Below, one piece after another: positions 8,026 to 15,484 of a stretch of DNA of 30,501 bases (the first letter of the stretch is position 1; every line of letters begins with the position of its first letter). A program made the position numbers and the translations under genes. The stretch spans positions 1 through 30,501 of the forward strand of contig DATJPD010000204.1 in NCBI GenBank assembly GCA_035506575.1, given 5' to 3'. Source of the stretch: DATJPD01 sp035506575. Lineage in GTDB: Bacteria; Pseudomonadota; Alphaproteobacteria; CACIAM-22H2. Under the pieces are notes generated by a model. It worked only from the letters and a program-made list of their open reading frames with translations, was not told where the DNA came from and searched no databases.

Positions 8026-8054
8026 TTGTTCCGTCCGTTGTCCCCCCGTATAAG
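8026..8054 (+). promoter_or_regulatory. Candidate sigma70-type promoter for ubiA-dprE1-dprE2
   Basis: TTGTTC (8026-8031) and TATAAG (8049-8054) are separated by 17 bases. The -10 matches five of six consensus bases in a very GC-rich region; the -35 is weak (TTG only). Transcription would start near 8061, practically at the GTG codon at 8063, and no Shine-Dalgarno precedes that codon, so the transcript may be leaderless. The remainder of 7916-8062 is the divergent control region shared with the GT-C gene. Confidence 0.4.
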
Positions 8055-8062
8055 TCCTTGCC

Positions 8063-8938
8063 GTGAAGCAAAAATTTCCTGCGCTCGGGCGTCTTGCCCG
8101 TCCCCGCCAATGGGTCAAGAACGGATTCGTGCTGGCGCCGCTGTTCTTCACGCCGGAGGCGATGAATTGGCCGAATGTCGGCCGCAGCGCGATTGCAGTG
8201 GTCGTCTTCTGCCTGATCGCGAGCGCGATCTACGTCTTCAACGACTGGTGCGACGCCGACGCCGACCGGCTGCATCCCGCCAAGTCGACCCGGCCGATCG
8301 CCGCCGGCGAGGTAGCCCCGGCCACGGCCCTGATATTCGCAGCGCTGCTGCTGGCAGCCGGTACGGTCTTGTGCTTCGCCGCGCTTCCCGCGCGGGCGGG
8401 TGCGATCGCGGCGGCCTATGTCGCGCTGGCGATGCTCTATTCGGCGCGGCTCAAACATATCGCCGTGCTCGACGTGCTGATCGTCGCCACCGGATTCGTG
8501 CTGCGCATCGAATTCGGCGGGGCGGCCACCGGCATTTCACTGACCGTGTGGATCGTCGTGTGCACGTTCCTGCTGGCGCTGTTCCTGGCGTTCGCCAAGC
8601 GGCGCGACGACCTCGTCAAGGCGCTCGGCGACACTCACCGTCCGGCCTTGGCCGGCTACAATCTGCGCTTCGTCGATACGGCCCTTGGCGTCGTGCTGGC
8701 AGCACTCCTCGTGTCGTACCTGATCTACACGGCCGACGCCGGAGCGATCGCCAAATTCCACACCGACAAGCTGTATCTCACGGCACCGTTTGTCGCAGCG
8801 GGTGTCCTCCGTTATCTGCAGATCGCCCTGGTCGAGCAGCGGTCGGGCTCGCCCACCGACCTGGCGCTCAGCGACCCGTTCCTGATCCTGGCGTTCGTGG
8901 GTTGGCTCGCGATGTTCGGCTGGCTGCTGTATGGCTGA
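8063..8938 (+). CDS. ubiA: UbiA-family decaprenyl-phosphate phosphoribosyltransferase (DPPR synthase)
   Basis: The 291-residue polytopic membrane enzyme should join phosphoribosyl pyrophosphate to polyprenyl phosphate, the first committed step to polyprenyl-phospho-D-arabinose. LARPRQWVKNGFVLAPLFF (11-29) is the characteristic N-terminus of the Rv3806c/NoeC group and separates it from ubiquinone or heme prenyltransferases. The first Asp-rich motif is N60-D61-x2-D64-x3-D68 with HPAKSTRPIAAG (71-82); the second is Y126...K131...D137. About eight or nine hydrophobic helices are visible. GTG at 8063 is the only start that retains the conserved N-terminus. dprE1 begins 6 bases after the stop and dprE2 overlaps dprE1, giving the complete epimerisation route. 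No separate phosphoribosyl phosphatase gene is seen nearby. Confidence 0.9.
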   Translation: MKQKFPALGRLARPRQWVKNGFVLAPLFFTPEAMNWPNVGRSAIAVVVFCLIASAIYVFNDWCDADADRLHPAKSTRPIAAGEVAPATALIFAALLLAAGTVLCFAALPARAGAIAAAYVALAMLYSARLKHIAVLDVLIVATGFVLRIEFGGAATGISLTVWIVVCTFLLALFLAFAKRRDDLVKALGDTHRPALAGYNLRFVDTALGVVLAALLVSYLIYTADAGAIAKFHTDKLYLTAPFVAAGVLRYLQIALVEQRSGSPTDLALSDPFLILAFVGWLAMFGWLLYG

Positions 8939-8944
8939 GCCGCG

Positions 8945-10282
8945 ATGACCTGGAAGCCGATGCAGATCACAGGGTGGGGGCGTGCGTCGCAGGCGCAGGT
9001 CAGCGCCGCGCGGCCGGAGCGGCCGCGCGACATCGACGCCGCTCTGGCCGAGGGCAAGAGCGGCGGGCTTTTGGCGCGCGGCGGCGGCCGCTCCTACGGC
9101 GATGCGGCCTTGAACGACGGCGGCCACGTGGTCCTGACGCGCCGGCTCGACCGGCTGCTCGCCTTCGACCCGGCGACCGGAGACCTCGTCTGCGAGCCCG
9201 GGGTGACGTTTGCCGATCTCCTCGACGTGTTCCTCCCGCGCGGCTTCATGCCGCCGGCCAGCCCCGGGACGTCGTTCGCGACCGTGGGCGGTGCGGTTGC
9301 TGCCGACGTGCACGGGAAGAACCACGACCGGCACGGCAGCTTCGGCGATCACGTACGCTGGTTCGATCTTCTGCTCGCCGACGGGACGACGAAGCGGGTG
9401 AGCCCCGAGAGCGATCCCGAGTTGTTCGCGGCCACCATCGGCGGCATGGGGCTCACGGGCATCCTGCGCGCGGTCTGTTTCCGCATGCTGCCGGGTGCCT
9501 CGCAGGCGGTTTCCGTGCGCGAGCGCCGGATGGCCAGCCTCGACCATTTCCTGACCGCGTTTGTGGATGTGCGCGAGACGGCCACGTTCTCGGTCGGCTG
9601 GATCGATGCACTGGCGCGCGGATCGGCGCTTGGCCGCGGCATCCTCGAGACGGCGGAATTCACCCCCGGTGCGGATCCCGGCCGGCCCCGCCGCGCCCGC
9701 GCCGTGCCGTTCGACCTGCCGTCGCCGGTGTTGAACCGCTGGACGATCGGGGCGTTCAACCGTGTCTACTATGGCCGGGTGCCGGCGGCCGGCCGCGCGC
9801 GCGCGCGCTCGTTCCGCGACTTCCTCTATCCGCTCGATTCGATCCAGGACTGGAACCGGATCTATGGCCGCCGCGGGTTCTACCAGTTCCAGGCGGTGGT
9901 GCCTGACGCGGCGGCACCGGCGGCGCTGCGCCAGATGCTGGAGATGATCTCGAGCGCCGGCCGCGCGTCGTTTCTCGCCGTGCTCAAGACCCTGGGCCGG
10001 CCTGGTCGCGGCCTGCTGTCGTTCCCGCTGCGCGGCCACACGCTGGCCCTCGATTTCCCGCGCGCCGCCGGCATCGAGGCGCTGCTCGAGCGCCTGGCGG
10101 CAGTGGCGGTCGAGCATGGGGGGCGCGTGTACTTGGCCAAGGACGCGCTCCTTACGCCGGCGCAGTTTCGCGCCATGTATCTCGATCTGCCGCGGTTCGA
10201 GGCGGTCCTCGAGCGCGTCGATCCACGGGGCGTGTTCATCTCCGATCAGGCGCGCCGTCTGGGCCTCAAGAGGTCGCCATGA
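8945..10282 (+). CDS. dprE1: Decaprenyl-phosphoryl-beta-D-ribose 2'-oxidase DprE1
   Basis: This 445-residue FAD-dependent oxidase of the VAO fold oxidises the 2'-OH of polyprenyl-phosphoribose to a keto intermediate. FAD-binding segments are ARGGGRSYGDAA (44-55), PASPGTSFATVGGAVAAD (104-121) and HGKNHDRHGSFGDHV (123-137). H123 and K125 match mycobacterial H132 and K134. Near the C-terminus K348 and K399 align with mycobacterial K367 and K418 at a constant offset of 19. With the same offset, the mycobacterial residue attacked by benzothiazinones (Cys387) is A368 here, and Asn385 is T366. The stop overlaps the dprE2 start (ATGA). Membrane or periplasmic location, as proposed in mycobacteria, cannot be read from this sequence, which has no signal peptide. 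Confidence 0.92.
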   Translation: MTWKPMQITGWGRASQAQVSAARPERPRDIDAALAEGKSGGLLARGGGRSYGDAALNDGGHVVLTRRLDRLLAFDPATGDLVCEPGVTFADLLDVFLPRGFMPPASPGTSFATVGGAVAADVHGKNHDRHGSFGDHVRWFDLLLADGTTKRVSPESDPELFAATIGGMGLTGILRAVCFRMLPGASQAVSVRERRMASLDHFLTAFVDVRETATFSVGWIDALARGSALGRGILETAEFTPGADPGRPRRARAVPFDLPSPVLNRWTIGAFNRVYYGRVPAAGRARARSFRDFLYPLDSIQDWNRIYGRRGFYQFQAVVPDAAAPAALRQMLEMISSAGRASFLAVLKTLGRPGRGLLSFPLRGHTLALDFPRAAGIEALLERLAAVAVEHGGRVYLAKDALLTPAQFRAMYLDLPRFEAVLERVDPRGVFISDQARRLGLKRSP

Positions 10283-11031
10283 GCGGGGCGCCGGATACGT
10301 GGCTCATCGTCGGCGCCTCGTCGGCCATCGCGCGGGCCTTCGCGCGCCGCGCCGCCGCGGCGAACGCCAACATCGTGCTGGCCGGCCGCGATCGCCCCGA
10401 TCTCGAGGCGACCGCAGCCGACTTGCGCGTCCGCTTCACCCAGCGCGTCGAGGTCGTGGAGTTCGACGCATTGCACCCGGAGACCCACGCCGCAGCCCTG
10501 GAGCGGGCCCGGTCGTTCGCCGCACCGGCCGTGCTGAACCTCTTCGTCGCCGTGGGCGTGATGCCGCCGCAGACGGAGATCGATCGCGATCCGGCACTTG
10601 CCGAATCTGTCCTGGAGACGAATTTCGGCGCGGTGGTGCGCTTCCTGCAGGTCGCGGCCCCCTTGTTCGAAGCCCAGAAGGGCGGCCGCATTGTCGTGCT
10701 CGGCTCGGTGGCCGGCGATCGCGGCCGGCTCAGCAATTACGTGTACGGCGCCGCCAAGGCTGGCCTGCACGCCTATCTGCAAGGATTGCGGGCAAGGTTG
10801 TGGCGCGCCGGTGTCACGGTCACAACGGTGAAGCCCGGCCCGGTCGACACCGCGATGACGTTTGCGCTCGGGCGCCTGCCGCTCCTGGCGCAGCCCGACG
10901 CGGTGGCGACGAGGTGCTTTTCGGCCGCGATGGCCGGACGCGAGGAAATCTACGCACCGGCGCTATGGCGGCTCGTTATGGCGATCTTGCGCGCGATACC
11001 TGAAAAATTTTTCAAGAAGTTGAGCATCTGA
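10279..11031 (+). CDS. dprE2: Decaprenyl-phospho-2-keto-erythro-pentofuranose reductase DprE2 (SDR)
   Basis: This 250-residue classical short-chain dehydrogenase likely reduces the DprE1 product to polyprenyl-phospho-D-arabinofuranose using NAD(P)H. The cofactor motif is IVGASSAIARAFARR (10-24). The catalytic residues are S143 (VLGSVAGDRG), Y156 and K160 (YGAAK), followed by VKPGPVDTAM (184-193). The start VGASSAIA and the C-terminal basic-hydrophobic tail PEKFFKKLSI match DprE2-like proteins rather than fatty-acid or sugar SDRs. Its 4-base overlap with dprE1 supports the pairing, since the two enzymes form a functional epimerase in mycobacteria. It ends 43 bases before dapB, so read-through is possible. 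Confidence 0.88.
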   Translation: MSGAPDTWLIVGASSAIARAFARRAAAANANIVLAGRDRPDLEATAADLRVRFTQRVEVVEFDALHPETHAAALERARSFAAPAVLNLFVAVGVMPPQTEIDRDPALAESVLETNFGAVVRFLQVAAPLFEAQKGGRIVVLGSVAGDRGRLSNYVYGAAKAGLHAYLQGLRARLWRAGVTVTTVKPGPVDTAMTFALGRLPLLAQPDAVATRCFSAAMAGREEIYAPALWRLVMAILRAIPEKFFKKLSI

Positions 11032-11074
11032 GCAATCCTTGCGGCGCTGGTCTCGGCTCGGCACCTGTGATTGA

Positions 11075-11899
11075 ATGCGCGCCATCATGAGCGGCTATCG
11101 CGTCGGGATCGTCGGGTGCGCGGGACGGATGGGGCAGATGCTCATCCGCGAAATCATGGGCACGGCGGGCTGCGCGCTGGCCGGCGGCACCGAAGCGCCG
11201 GGAAGTGCTGCGATCGGCCGCGACCTCGGCGAGGTCAGCGGCGTGGGCCCGCTGCAGATGAAGATCGGCAGCGATCCCGCCGCCCTGTTCGCCGCCGCCG
11301 ATGCGGTGATCGACTTCACGTCGCCGAAGGCGACGGTGTCTCACGCGCGGCTCGCCGCCGAGGCGCAGAAGGTGCTGGTGATCGGCACCACCGGGCTCGG
11401 ACCGGCTGATGACGCGGCCATCGCGGATGCGGCCAGGCGCACGGCGATCGTGCGCTCGCCCAACATGAGTCTCGCGGTCAACCTGCTCACCGCACTCACC
11501 GAGCGTGTCGCGCGCAGCCTTGGGCCCGACTACGACATCGAGATCTTCGAGATCCACCACCGGCACAAGGTCGATGCGCCGTCGGGGACGGCGTTGGCTC
11601 TGGGCGAGGCCGCGGCGCGCGGCCGCCAGGTGACTCTCGCAGACGTCGCCGTGCGCGGCCGCGACGGCCACACCGGCGCGCGGCCGGCCGGGGCCATCGG
11701 GTTCACGAGTGCGCGCGGCGGCAGCGAAGTCGGTGATCACGTGGTGATGTTCTGCGGCGAAGGCGAGCGCGTCGAGCTGACGCACCGCGCCACCGGCCGC
11801 CAGATTTATGCGCGCGGCGCGGTGCGGGCCGCCCTGTGGGCGCGGGGGCGGCCGGCGGGGCTCTACAGCATGAGGGACGTTCTCGGCCTGGACCGATGA
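11075..11899 (+). CDS. dapB: 4-hydroxy-tetrahydrodipicolinate reductase DapB
   Basis: The 274-residue enzyme of the lysine/meso-diaminopimelate pathway reduces 4-hydroxy-tetrahydrodipicolinate with NAD(P)H in the cytoplasm, feeding peptidoglycan synthesis. It shows the nucleotide-binding motif VGIVGCAGRMGQ (10-21), VIDFTSP (78-84), IGTTGL (103-108) and the signature EIHHRHKVDAPSGTAL (159-174) with catalytic H161 and K165. Length is close to E. coli DapB (273). The ATG at 11075 or the one at 11087 (four residues shorter) could be used; neither has a strong Shine-Dalgarno. Confidence 0.96.
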   Translation: MRAIMSGYRVGIVGCAGRMGQMLIREIMGTAGCALAGGTEAPGSAAIGRDLGEVSGVGPLQMKIGSDPAALFAAADAVIDFTSPKATVSHARLAAEAQKVLVIGTTGLGPADDAAIADAARRTAIVRSPNMSLAVNLLTALTERVARSLGPDYDIEIFEIHHRHKVDAPSGTALALGEAAARGRQVTLADVAVRGRDGHTGARPAGAIGFTSARGGSEVGDHVVMFCGEGERVELTHRATGRQIYARGAVRAALWARGRPAGLYSMRDVLGLDR

Positions 11900-11921
11900 T
11901 GCGAGCGGGGGACTGAGTGGC

Positions 11922-12401
11922 ATGAGTGCAGGGGGCTCGGGCGACGGCATCGTCATGCCGGTCGAGCAGGTTGGCGACATTCATCCGAAGCTGCGTGATC
12001 TGCACGGGCTTTGGCAGAAAAAACGCGGGCCGCGGCCGTTTCCGCAACGCCAGGATCTCGACGTGATCGAGCTGTGGCCGTGGCTTGGCAACCTCATGCT
12101 GATCGAGGTGGAGGGCGGCGGTGCGGACTATCTATATCGCGTCTACGGGACCGTGCTCGCCGACTATTTCAGCCGCGATCTGACCGGCCGGCGTGCCAGC
12201 TCGCTCACCGACGATGTCCAGGCGGTGGTGCGCGGCGAGTACGGCCGCGCGATCTGCAAAGGCCAGCCGATCGTCGTGACGCGCGAACGAACCGTGCAGC
12301 AGAAGCGCATCCGCGCCTCGAAGCTCATCCTGCCGCTTGGGCCGGCCTCGGGGGCCGTCGACCACCTGCTGGTCGGGCTTTATCTCGCGGCCCAGCCGTA
12401 G
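11922..12401 (+). CDS. PAS_5-type PAS domain protein
   Basis: This 159-residue cytoplasmic protein consists mainly of one PAS_5 domain (about residues 30-150). The recognisable opening is LWQKKRGPRPFPQRQDLDV followed by ELWPWLGNLMLIEV, and a YRVYGTVLADYFSRDLTG segment follows. Family members are abundant in Rhodospirillales and Hyphomicrobiales, mostly without an attached output domain and without known ligand. No kinase, cyclase or DNA-binding part is present. It starts 22 bases after dapB and converges on lptF. Confidence 0.82.
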   Translation: MSAGGSGDGIVMPVEQVGDIHPKLRDLHGLWQKKRGPRPFPQRQDLDVIELWPWLGNLMLIEVEGGGADYLYRVYGTVLADYFSRDLTGRRASSLTDDVQAVVRGEYGRAICKGQPIVVTRERTVQQKRIRASKLILPLGPASGAVDHLLVGLYLAAQP

Positions 12402-12419
12402 GCCCGAGCGGACCGGGCC
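12401..12419. terminator. Possible bidirectional hairpin between convergent genes
   Basis: GGCCCG and CGGGCC (12401-12406 and 12414-12419) form a 6-bp all-GC stem with a 7-base loop, exactly between the PAS gene stop and the lptF stop. No T-tract follows on either strand, and such stems arise easily in this base composition, so the call is weak. Confidence 0.3.
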
Positions 12420-12435
12420 GGCATCCGCGCGGCGC

Positions 12436-13569
12436 TCAGGCGGGGGCCGCCTCCGGCAGTGCCATGGCGCGCCGCGGGCGCGGCGTGCGGAACAGCCACC
12501 ACGCGGCGATAGCACTCGGCACCAGGACGTTCGCGTAGATCATCGGGGTCAGCCCGATATGGCGCGCGACGAATCCGTTCCAGAACACCGAGCCGGATTC
12601 CAGGATCATCATGACGGCGACGGCGAGGATGATCCGCTTTCCCTGGCCGCGGCGGTTGTAGTCGCCGGGGAGAAGGGTGGCGAGAGCGATGAGGGCGAAG
12701 GCCAGCCCATAGAGCGATGACGTGAGGCGCATATGGCCTTCGGTCACCAGCTGGTTGTAGTTGTCCCGGTCCATCTGCGAGTTCATGTCCGGGAACAGCA
12801 GCTCATTGAGATATCGCTCTCGCGGCTGACGCCATCGCGCCACATCCGTCGTTTCCCCCGATCCCGTGCGGCCGAGCTCGGCGCTGTAGCGGTCGAAGTA
12901 GAGCACCGAGAACTTGTTGTCGGCCTTGTCGACGGTCTGGCGGTTGCCGTCGACCATGATGATTCGCGGACCCTCGCTCGTCTGCGCGAGCAGGCCGCGC
13001 TCGGCCATGATGGTGACCGCCTTTTTCGGGTCGCGCGTGTCGTGGATGAGAATCCCGAGCAACTCGCCTTCGGGGCCGCGGCTGCGCACGTAGACCGTGA
13101 CACCGTCGTTGACCGTATTGAAGGCGCCTTCCTTGAGCACGACGCCCGCGTAGCCGCCGCGCGAATCGGTCTCGATGTCGCGGAAGGCGCGGTACGACAT
13201 CGGCATGAATACGAGGGTCAGGAGATAATCGATGAGCACCACCAGCACGGCCAGAATCAGGGCGGGCTTGGCCAGTTGCTGGGGTCCCAGACCGACGGCG
13301 CGCATGACGATCAGCTCGCTGTCGGTCGTCAGCCGGTTGTAGACGAACAGCATCGCCAGGAAAAAGCCGATCGGCAGCAGGATCGACAGCAGGCTCGGCA
13401 GCAGCAGCATCGTCATGTAGAGGTAGGAGGCAATCGATAGCCCGTGGTTGACGATGAGCTCGATGAAGCGCAGCGACTGCGTCAGCCAGAACGCGCAGGT
13501 CACGGTCAACGTCACCAGGAGCGTGGCGAACAGGAGCTGGGAGAAAATGTAGCTGGTGATGCGGTTCAT
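12436..13569 (-). CDS. lptF: LPS export ABC transporter permease LptF
   Basis: This 377-residue inner-membrane subunit of the LptB2FGC complex extracts LPS from the inner membrane and pushes it to the LptA bridge. Three N-terminal transmembrane segments (about 10-30, 48-78, 100-124) precede a periplasmic beta-jellyroll-like portion (about 130-270), and three more segments (about 284-362) follow. The motif LTTDSELIVMRAVGLGPQQL (80-99) is the coupling-helix region typical of LptF/LptG. I prefer LptF over LptG from the N-terminal and coupling-helix pattern; a mix-up is possible. ATG at 13569 begins the first membrane segment directly. Unlike the usual lptF-lptG pair, no second permease gene lies downstream. 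Confidence 0.82.
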   Translation of the reverse strand: MNRITSYIFSQLLFATLLVTLTVTCAFWLTQSLRFIELIVNHGLSIASYLYMTMLLLPSLLSILLPIGFFLAMLFVYNRLTTDSELIVMRAVGLGPQQLAKPALILAVLVVLIDYLLTLVFMPMSYRAFRDIETDSRGGYAGVVLKEGAFNTVNDGVTVYVRSRGPEGELLGILIHDTRDPKKAVTIMAERGLLAQTSEGPRIIMVDGNRQTVDKADNKFSVLYFDRYSAELGRTGSGETTDVARWRQPRERYLNELLFPDMNSQMDRDNYNQLVTEGHMRLTSSLYGLAFALIALATLLPGDYNRRGQGKRIILAVAVMMILESGSVFWNGFVARHIGLTPMIYANVLVPSAIAAWWLFRTPRPRRAMALPEAAPA

Positions 13570-13601
13570 GCCGGGATTTCAGGAGACTCTGGAGGACGGC
13601 C

Positions 13602-13698
13602 ACTATAGACCCCGGAGCGGGTGTCCGCGAAGCCCGTCGTATCAACGCGTTGGCCCCGACCGCAGGCGGCTTGCCGCCGTCCGCTCAGTCGGTATAGA
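13602..13698. promoter_or_regulatory. Divergent promoter region between lptF and GT9 gene
   Basis: On the plus strand TTGCCG (13671-13676) and TATAGA (13693-13698), 16 bases apart, could drive the GT9-GT2 pair. On the minus strand TATAGT (complement of 13602-13607) is a five-of-six -10 match about 33 bases before the lptF ATG, with no convincing -35. These are pattern matches only. Confidence 0.33.
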
Positions 13699-13741
13699 GG
13701 TGTGCGCGGCGGCGCCACGGAAACGCGGGGTTCGAGTCGAT

Positions 13742-14707
13742 TTGAGGATCCTTTTCATCACCGCATCGCGCATCGGCGATGCCGTGCTTTCGACCGGACT
13801 CCTGGCCCATCTCCTGGAGCAGAACCCGGCCGCGCTCGCGACCGTCGCCGCGGGCCCGCTGGCGCTGCCGTTGTTCGCCGGCGTGCCGCGCCTCGAGCGG
13901 CTGATTCCGCTGGTCCGTCACCATATCATCGGACATTGGGCCGGACTGTACCGCAACGTGGCCGCGGCGCGCTGGGACTGGGTCATCGACCTGCGCGGCT
14001 CGGCGTTTGCCTATCTTCTGCCGTTCGCCCGCCATCGCCGCGTCGCCGAGAAGCGCAATCCCAAGGAGCACCAGGTCAGACAGCTCGCGCGCCTGCTCGA
14101 TGTCGAGCCGCCGCCGGCACCGCGGATCTGGCTGCTGCCCGAGCACGAAGCCGCCGCCGCGGCACTGGTGCCCAAGACCGGCCCGGTGCTGGCGATCGGA
14201 CCGGCCGCGAACTGGCGCGCCAAGCAATGGCGCGACCGGAATTTCGCGGAACTCGCCCGACGCCTGACCGCGTCTGGAGGCGTGTTTCCCGATGCGCCGG
14301 TGGTGGTGCTGGCGGCGGGCAACGAGCGTGCGCAGGCGCAAGCCCTGCTCGACGCGCTCCCCGAACGCCGGCGAATCGACCTCGTCGGCCGCGTCGATCT
14401 GCTGACGGCGGCTGCGGTGCTGAAACGCTGCGCCATGTTCATCGGCAACGACACCGGCCTCACCCATATCGCCGCTGCCGCGGACACGGCGACCCTGGCG
14501 CTGTTCGGGCCCGGCTCGGTCGTCCGCTACGCGCCTTGGGGCGAGCGCACGGCCGTCGTGACGACGCCCGAAACGCCCGAGGTTCTCATGGGCCGCCCGG
14601 GCTTCGACCATCGCACCGCCGATACGCTGATGGACAGCCTGACGGTGGACGCGGTCATCGCCGCGGCGGCCGAGCTGCGCCGGCGGTTTCCGGAGGAGGG
14701 CCGATGA
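13742..14707 (+). CDS. GT9 family glycosyltransferase (heptosyltransferase-like)
   Basis: The 321-residue GT-B enzyme is of the heptosyltransferase family (WaaC/WaaF/WaaQ), which adds ADP-heptose to lipid A-Kdo or inner core. The N-terminal RILFITASRIGDAVLSTGLL (2-21) holds the catalytic-base Asp D13. GPAANWRAKQWRDRNFAEL (153-171) and MFIGNDTGLTHIAAA (232-246) are the donor-binding motifs. TTG at 13742 is chosen because it places the conserved first strand at residue 2, as in other GT9 proteins; GTG at 13700 is an in-frame alternative. The stop overlaps the next GT2 gene (ATGA), so the two act together, probably on the LPS core. Confidence 0.85.
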   Translation: MRILFITASRIGDAVLSTGLLAHLLEQNPAALATVAAGPLALPLFAGVPRLERLIPLVRHHIIGHWAGLYRNVAAARWDWVIDLRGSAFAYLLPFARHRRVAEKRNPKEHQVRQLARLLDVEPPPAPRIWLLPEHEAAAAALVPKTGPVLAIGPAANWRAKQWRDRNFAELARRLTASGGVFPDAPVVVLAAGNERAQAQALLDALPERRRIDLVGRVDLLTAAAVLKRCAMFIGNDTGLTHIAAAADTATLALFGPGSVVRYAPWGERTAVVTTPETPEVLMGRPGFDHRTADTLMDSLTVDAVIAAAAELRRRFPEEGR

Positions 14708-15477
14708 GCACACCAGCCACTCTCTCCGCACTCGTCGTCGTCCATAACGAGGAGGCGCGCCTTGCCGACTGTCTCGAACGCCTGCGCTTTGCCGACGAGA
14801 TCGTGGTCGTGCTCGACCGCTGCACGGACCGCTCGGCGGAGATTGCGCGCCGTTATGCAAACCGCATGGTCGAAGGCGCCTGGGAGCTGGAAGCCGGACG
14901 GCGCAATACCGGCATCGAGGCCTGCCACGGCGACTGGATCCTCGAGGTCGATGCCGACGAACGCGTTTCGAACGAGCTGGCGGCGGAGATCCGCTCGGTT
15001 GTGGCGAGCTCGACGCATGACCGCCATCTCATTCCCGTCGACAACTACATCGGCACCACGCTCGTGCGCTACGGCTGGGGCGGCGGCTTCGGCAAGGGCG
15101 CCTATCACGGCCTCTTCCGCAAAGGGGCCAAACGCTGGGGTGCCGGACGCGTGCATCCGCAGCTGCATTTGACCGGTCTGCAGGGGCCGACGCTCACCCA
15201 TCCGCTCGAGCATCTCGTCGACCGCAACATCTCGGACATGATCCGCCGGCTGGATCGCTACACGACGGCGCGCGCCCAGGATTTGCGCGAACAGGGCGAT
15301 CCCGATTCGACGCGCACTTACGTGCGTCGTTTTTTCACGCGCATCTACAAGTGCTACATCCACCACAAGGGCTATCGCGAGGGCGGCTGGGGCCTGTTGA
15401 TCGCGCTGTTCGCCGGCCTTTACCCGCTGCTGTCGCATCTGAAGGCGAAGCTGGAGGGGCCGGCCCCTCCGTCCTGA
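14704..15477 (+). CDS. GT2 glycosyltransferase, WaaE/KdtX-like
   Basis: The predicted 257-residue cytoplasmic or peripheral GT-A transferase resembles the WaaE group of LPS-core beta-1,4-glucosyltransferases. Visible motifs are LSALVVVHNEEARLADCL (7-24), DEIVVVLDRCTDRSAEIA (31-48), ELEAGRRNTGIE (61-72) and the metal-binding DADERVS (83-89). A final basic segment and weakly hydrophobic stretch (GGWGLLIALFAGLYPLL) may associate with the membrane. It overlaps the upstream GT9 gene by 4 bases, consistent with a shared core-assembly function. The donor sugar is not determinable. It converges on the lysR gene 7 bases later. Confidence 0.85.
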   Translation: MSTPATLSALVVVHNEEARLADCLERLRFADEIVVVLDRCTDRSAEIARRYANRMVEGAWELEAGRRNTGIEACHGDWILEVDADERVSNELAAEIRSVVASSTHDRHLIPVDNYIGTTLVRYGWGGGFGKGAYHGLFRKGAKRWGAGRVHPQLHLTGLQGPTLTHPLEHLVDRNISDMIRRLDRYTTARAQDLREQGDPDSTRTYVRRFFTRIYKCYIHHKGYREGGWGLLIALFAGLYPLLSHLKAKLEGPAPPS

Positions 15478-15484
15478 CGCGCGT

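Noticed and set aside
8537..10117. Long minus-strand open frame (over 500 codons) antisense to ubiA and dprE1
   Set aside because: Arg/Ala/Glu/His-rich with no recognisable domain; it is a by-product of high GC third positions opposite two well-identified genes.
12401..12419. Intrinsic terminator between PAS gene and lptF
   Set aside because: Kept only as a low-confidence feature: the stem is 6 bp, lacks a T-run and is likely by chance in this base composition.
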